This document shows positions 60,451 to 64,000 of a stretch of DNA of 64,000 nt, in pieces. The notes under the pieces are model-generated. The model was given only the letters and a program-made list of their open reading frames with translations, did not search any database and had not been told where the DNA came from. A program made the translations under genes and the position numbers. Numbering within the stretch: the first letter of the stretch is position 1; each line of letters begins with the position of its first letter. The stretch comes from Actinomycetota bacterium (GTDB taxonomy: Bacteria; Actinomycetota; CADDZG01; WHSQ01), in the NCBI GenBank assembly GCA_009379915.1, contig WHSV01000002.1, positions 24,510-88,509 on the forward strand, read 5' to 3'.

Positions 60451-61881
60451 TCACATGGGCACTTCGGACAGGACCATGATGCGGCGCTCGGTCATCTCCT
60501 CCATGGCGAAGCGCAGACCCTCGCGCCCGGCCCCCGAGTCCTTGGATCCTCCATAGGGCATCTGGTCTGCTCTAAAGCTTGCGACGTCGTTGGCGATGAC
60601 TCCACCGACCTCGAGGTCGCGCCACGCGGTCATCAACCGGTTGACGTCGTTCGTGAAGATTCCTGCCTGGAGCCCGTACTTCGAGTTGTTGACCTCTTTG
60701 ATCGCGGCCTCGAAATCGTCGTACGTGCTCACGGTGACGACCGGTCCGAAGATCTCCTCGCAGCGCACCTTCATGTTCGCCTCGGTGTTGGCCAGAACGG
60801 TCGGAACGTAGAAGGGGTCCTCTCGCTTGCCACCGGTCAGAATCTCGGCTCCGGCCTGCACCGCCTCGTCGACCCACTGCGAGATGCGCTCGAGCGAGTC
60901 GTGATCGATCAAGGGGCCCACGTCGGTCTCGGGATCCATTGGATCGCCGTTCTTCAACTTGTTCACTTCACCGACGAGCAACCCATGGAAGCGGTCGGCG
61001 ACATCGGAGTGGACGAGCACGCGCTGCACGGAGATACAGGACTGACCCGCCTGGTAGTAGCCACCGTAGGCGATGCGCTGCGCCGCCTTTTCGAGGTCGG
61101 CGTCGGAGTGGATTATGACGCCCGCGTTTCCGCCGAGCTCGAGAGTGATGGCCTTCCTCGGAGCCTCCGAGCGCATGTTCCAGCCAACCTCGGACGATCC
61201 CGTGAACGAGATCTTGGCGAACCGGTCGTCGGTGACCAACGCGCCGGCCTCGCTGCCGCTGATCGGCAGCACGGACATCATCCGTGGTGGCAGATCGGTC
61301 TCGGCAAAGAGCTCTCCGAGCAAAAGCGCTCCGAGTGGGGTGGCGGTAGCGGGCTTCACGACTATGGGCGCCCCGACGGCCAGCGCGGGGGCAACTTTGT
61401 GGGCCACCAGGTTCACGGGGAAGTTGAAGGGCGTAATGGCCAGAACCGGACCAAGTGGGAAACGCCGAACCAAGCCGAGGCGCGAGCCGAGCGACGCCTC
61501 CGTATCGAGTCGCATGATCTCGCCCTCGTCGGCGCGCAGTACCTCGGCGGCCCACCGGAACGTCGAAACCGCGCGCGCGGCCTCCGCCTTTGCCCACTTG
61601 ATCGGCTTACCGCCCTCTTTGGCGATCAGCTCGGCGACTTCCTCCCCGCGCTCGGCCAGTCTCTTCGAGATGTGTGCAAGAGCTTCCGCACGCGCATACA
61701 CGGGAAGCTTTCGTGTTTCATGGGAGACCTCGTGGGCGGCGGCGGTTGCGGCCTCGATGTCGTCCTTCGTTGGTTTGGTCACAGTCGCCACCGTCCTACC
61801 GTCGAACGGGGACTTGACTTCGAACCTCTCGTCGGACGACTTGAACTTCCCTGCAACGAGATAGGGCTTCGGGTCGGACAT
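60451..61881 (-). CDS. Aldehyde dehydrogenase family protein
   Basis: NAD(P)-dependent aldehyde dehydrogenase of 476 residues. Motifs: AKEGGKPIKWAKAEAARAVS, LAITPFNFPVNLVAHKVAPA, VVKPATATPLGALLLGEL, ISFTGSSEVGWNM, the catalytic Glu in TLELGGNAGV and Cys in YYQAGQSCISVQRVLVHSDV, then CEEIFGPVVTVSTYDDFE and GGSKDSGAGREGLRFAMEEM. Closest to the succinate-semialdehyde/lactaldehyde or non-phosphorylating glyceraldehyde-3-phosphate group; the substrate remains open. Upstream DNA carries the 31-bp tandem repeat. Confidence 0.92.
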   Translation of the reverse strand: MSDPKPYLVAGKFKSSDERFEVKSPFDGRTVATVTKPTKDDIEAATAAAHEVSHETRKLPVYARAEALAHISKRLAERGEEVAELIAKEGGKPIKWAKAEAARAVSTFRWAAEVLRADEGEIMRLDTEASLGSRLGLVRRFPLGPVLAITPFNFPVNLVAHKVAPALAVGAPIVVKPATATPLGALLLGELFAETDLPPRMMSVLPISGSEAGALVTDDRFAKISFTGSSEVGWNMRSEAPRKAITLELGGNAGVIIHSDADLEKAAQRIAYGGYYQAGQSCISVQRVLVHSDVADRFHGLLVGEVNKLKNGDPMDPETDVGPLIDHDSLERISQWVDEAVQAGAEILTGGKREDPFYVPTVLANTEANMKVRCEEIFGPVVTVSTYDDFEAAIKEVNNSKYGLQAGIFTNDVNRLMTAWRDLEVGGVIANDVASFRADQMPYGGSKDSGAGREGLRFAMEEMTERRIMVLSEVPM

Positions 61882-61897
61882 AAGTAGGCTCCCTTTC

Positions 61898-61959
61898 GCT
61901 CTGCGCGATCGTCGAGACGCTCGCTGGCGCTCTGCGCGATCGTCGAGACGCTCGCTGGC
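61898..61959. repeat. 31-bp tandem repeat containing the palindromic element
   Basis: Two identical 31-bp units start at 61898 and 61929, followed by a short partial third unit at 61960. Each contains GCGATCGTCGAGACGCTCGC, a one-base variant of the palindrome at 25608 and 49935. It lies just upstream of the aldehyde dehydrogenase start. Confidence 0.7.
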
Positions 61960-62006
61960 GTTCTGCGCTTTCAGGTCGGTTCTAGTGCTCTATCTTCCCA
62001 GGTGGT

Positions 62007-62588
62007 TCAGGTTCGCGGTGCCACGGCCTCACCGTCGTCGCCACCGATCGGCCGCCCGTCTGCGTCGAAGAAGTCCACGCGGTCGGGCCCCTGCCGATGC
62101 AGGAGGCCACCGGCCTGCTCGACCATGCGAGGGTCCGCGTGGTGGACCCCGATCAGAATCGACCCCTCGGTGACGGCATCCCGGTAACGCTCCTCCCACA
62201 TCTTCGTGATACCTGCGGCCACGCCCCCTGCGGTTGCACCCGCGGTGGCCCCTCCCGCGATCCCGGCAGCGGCCCAGATGCCGGCTCCGACCGCAGGTCC
62301 GATCCCGGGTATGGCGAACGCCGCAGCGCCTGCGAGCAATCCCGCAGCTCCGCCCGCAGCGCCTCCCGCAACCGCCGACTTGGCGGAGCGCCCTGCGACC
62401 TCGCCCGGCAGCTCCTCGGCCTCATTGCGCGCAACCTCTTGTGAGACGCGCGCTTCGGCCGAGCGTGAGAGCAGCGAGATGTGCTCCTCATCGAAATGCT
62501 GATTGCGCAATGCGGATACGGCCTCCCGGGCTTGGCCCGGGTCTGTGAAGGTCGCGATCACGTTGTAGGCGGCGAGAGCCTCTGCCAT
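62007..62588 (-). CDS. General stress protein-like (YflT/DUF1269-type) Gly/Ala-rich protein
   Basis: Protein of 193 residues. An N-terminal ferredoxin-like domain (AYNVIATFTDPGQAREAVSA, HFDEEHISLLSRSAEAR) is followed by a Gly/Ala zipper stretch (AVAGGAAGGAAGLLAGAAAF, GAGIWAAAGIAGGATAGATA) and a repeat of the first domain (GSILIGVHHADPRMVEQAGG, DRVDFFDADG). This is the layout of small stress-induced heat/general stress proteins. ATG at 62588 preferred over a start 18 bp upstream. Diverges from CorA with 31 bp between. Confidence 0.8.
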   Translation of the reverse strand: MAEALAAYNVIATFTDPGQAREAVSALRNQHFDEEHISLLSRSAEARVSQEVARNEAEELPGEVAGRSAKSAVAGGAAGGAAGLLAGAAAFAIPGIGPAVGAGIWAAAGIAGGATAGATAGGVAAGITKMWEERYRDAVTEGSILIGVHHADPRMVEQAGGLLHRQGPDRVDFFDADGRPIGGDDGEAVAPRT

Positions 62589-62619
62589 GACGGCTGCTCC
62601 TCTCATTTATCGTCTGGTG

Positions 62620-63621
62620 ATGCTCTTAGCCATCTGCCATCACCGCGAAACAGGATGGCAACAGGTCTCCGACCCGGCTCAGATATCCGACCTCCGCTCG
62701 AAGGGTGAGCTGGTTTGGGCGGAGGCCGACGTCAAAGACCTAACCGGGAATGACGTTGCAATCATCGCAGAGGAATTCTCATTGCACGAACTCGCCGTAG
62801 AAGACGCCGTGACGCTGCGGCAGCGACCCAAGTTAGAGACGTTCCCGGATCACGTGTTCGTCGTTCTTCACCAACTCAATGAAGAAGATGGGCAACTGGA
62901 ACCGGCGCAACTCTCGATGTTCGTCGGTGACCACTACCTCCTTGTGCTTCACGGCGGCGCCACGCGCACACTCGAGGAAGCGCGACGTCGTTGGAAAGAG
63001 GGCAGCGACGAAGATACTGGGCCGGCGTGGCTGCTGCATACCATCCTCGACACGGTGGTCGACGGGTACCAGCAGATTGCGGACGACCTCGAACAGGAGA
63101 TCGAAGATCTCGAGGAGCTCACGCTGGAATCACTCGATATGCCGATGCGCGCCCGTATCGTGTTCGTGAACGACGGTTCGATGCAACGCCGGCTCTACTC
63201 GGCCAAGCAACGCATCTCACGATTGCGTCGTTACGGGCACCCCGCCGCGCGTCTCGTTCAAGATCTCTTCTCGGAGCAGGACAACGCCCTCGTCGATCCA
63301 AAACTGGCCCCGCGCTTCGCGGACGTAAAGGATCACGCTCTGCGCGTCGGAGACCAGACCACCAGCGTCGAGAGTCTGACCGACGCGCTCCTGGATCTGC
63401 GGCGCGGCGAGCAGGCGAGCACGCTGAACGAGGTGACCAAGAAGCTGACTGCGTGGGCCGCAATCATCGCCGTTCCCACGCTGATCACGAGCCTCTACGG
63501 AATGAACTTCCACCTCTACCCCGATTTGGGTCAACGAGCGGGATTCTGGTTCGCATTGACGGCGATGATCGTGGTGAGCGGCGGACTCTACGTGTACTTC
63601 AAGCGGCGACACTGGCTTTGA
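62620..63621 (+). CDS. corA: CorA-type magnesium/cobalt channel protein
   Basis: Pentameric membrane channel subunit of 333 residues. N-terminal soluble alpha/beta domain (VAIIAEEFSLHELAVEDAVT, FVVLHQLNEEDGQLEPAQL), long helices (DGYQQIADDLEQEIEDLEEL) and two C-terminal membrane helices with the selectivity motif LYGMNFHLYPDLGQRAGF (GMN), ending in a basic tail (YFKRRHWL). ATG 62620 gives the family N-terminus. Transport of Mg2+ is the most likely job; Co2+ or Zn2+ selectivity cannot be excluded. Confidence 0.92.
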   Translation: MLLAICHHRETGWQQVSDPAQISDLRSKGELVWAEADVKDLTGNDVAIIAEEFSLHELAVEDAVTLRQRPKLETFPDHVFVVLHQLNEEDGQLEPAQLSMFVGDHYLLVLHGGATRTLEEARRRWKEGSDEDTGPAWLLHTILDTVVDGYQQIADDLEQEIEDLEELTLESLDMPMRARIVFVNDGSMQRRLYSAKQRISRLRRYGHPAARLVQDLFSEQDNALVDPKLAPRFADVKDHALRVGDQTTSVESLTDALLDLRRGEQASTLNEVTKKLTAWAAIIAVPTLITSLYGMNFHLYPDLGQRAGFWFALTAMIVVSGGLYVYFKRRHWL

Positions 63622-63653
63622 GACCTCCGCGGTGCTGCTAGCATCGCCCCGAT

Positions 63654-63893
63654 ATGGCAGACAAGAAGCAAAAGAAGATCACCCAGAGGATCACGCTCGA
63701 CGTGTACTTGACGGCGCCCGGCGGTAACGTCAGAAAGTCCTATGCGGGCGAGCTCAAGCGCCTGTCGAAGCTCGGATTCCGGGAAACCGACCGCAAGCTG
63801 GGCTCGCGCGAGGACCAGGTCAAAGTCACGATGGAGCGCGAGGTCGAGCGGTACCCGGGCGTTCCGGCGCCCGGCGTCCATCCCTACATCTAG
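63654..63893 (+). CDS. Small conserved hypothetical protein, 79 residues
   Basis: Small highly charged protein (KKQKKITQRITLDVYLTAPG, then KRLSKLGFRETDRKLGSRED), no signal peptide or membrane segment, probably a mixed alpha/beta fold. Family not recognised. It starts 33 bp after the corA stop and could be co-transcribed. Its start is weakly defined, though ATG with a nearby ATATGG context is the only choice in frame. Confidence 0.55.
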   Translation: MADKKQKKITQRITLDVYLTAPGGNVRKSYAGELKRLSKLGFRETDRKLGSREDQVKVTMEREVERYPGVPAPGVHPYI

Positions 63894-63916
63894 TCCCGGC
63901 AACTACTTCGGGACTC

Positions 63917-64000
63917 TCAGAACCTCGCGTTGTCGCCGACGAACGGGTTGTGCGCGCGCTCGGCCCGCAGAGTCGTCGTCGGCCCGTGTCCCGGAAACAC
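63917..64000 (-). CDS. Metallo-beta-lactamase-fold hydrolase, C-terminal end only
   Basis: The last 27 residues of a gene that continues beyond the right window edge. The frame reads VFPGHGPTTTLRAERAHNPF and ends VGDNARF-stop. The PGHGPTT...E...NPF pattern is the typical C-terminus of glyoxalase II-like and YcbL-type hydrolases. Nothing can be said about the active site. Confidence 0.75.
   Translation of the reverse strand: MFPGHGPTTTLRAERAHNPFVGDNARF

Overview
The window is GC-rich chromosomal DNA from a bacterium that is most likely an uncultured member of the Actinomycetota. Evidence for this is a candidate 6C small RNA (a class known from Actinobacteria), a Tad pilus locus in actinobacterial style, split LigD-type repair genes, GatCAB, FxsA and many G/C-ending codons with frequent GTG starts. 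No rRNA, tRNA, CRISPR array, insertion sequence or phage gene was seen. Gene density is high and many neighbours overlap by 4 bp (GTGA or ATGA), so most transcripts are operons.

Region 1 (1-11520) looks like a catabolic island. An oligopeptide-type ABC transporter (binding protein, two permeases, partial ATPase) diverges from a run of genes for a pita-bread (M24/creatinase-fold) protein, two alpha/beta hydrolases, a phytoene-dehydrogenase-like flavoenzyme and a TauE-type exporter; a second M24 protein faces them. LacI-family-like operators lie in the divergent promoter region (4377-4388) and upstream of the second M24 gene (11502-11513), which suggests one regulon. The substrate is unknown.

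Region 2 (11563-33790) is mostly housekeeping and general metabolism: gatC-gatA-gatB, a PH/SHOCT membrane protein, acyl-CoA dehydrogenase, an UlaG-like hydrolase, a GMC oxidoreductase, an amidohydrolase, greA, fxsA, rhodanese and YgjP-like proteins. At 25755-25836 there is a 6C-like RNA ending in a strong terminator. Perfect TGTGA-N6-TCACA palindromes (CRP/GlxR type) lie at its promoter and upstream of a secreted M23-lipase fusion. Carbamate kinase, a frameshifted SpoIVB-type (S55) gene, NAD-type isocitrate dehydrogenase, moaE, a quinone oxidoreductase and an atypical SDR follow.

Region 3 (46065 down to 33971, minus strand) is a Tad/Flp pilus operon of about 12 kb: a zinc-ribbon protein of unknown role, CpaB, a CpaE/TadZ-TadE fusion, TadE, TadA, TadB, TadC, a histidine kinase and LuxR-type regulator, the Flp pilin, a TadG-like protein fused to an M15-like domain, a von Willebrand A surface protein and a paralogous membrane-anchored module.

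Region 4 (46591-64000) holds acetyl-CoA synthetase, a receiver-kinase hybrid, an NHEJ-type repair set split into LigD polymerase and LigD phosphoesterase-ligase proteins with a DUF72 gene between them, a methyltransferase, dCMP deaminase, a phosphoesterase, sugar-epimerase and SDR genes, a YbaK-type deacylase, a secreted CocE/NonD hydrolase, an aldehyde dehydrogenase, a CorA channel and a partial metallo-beta-lactamase-fold gene. A 20-bp palindrome recurs in intergenic DNA at 25608, 49935 and (imperfectly, in tandem) 61905.
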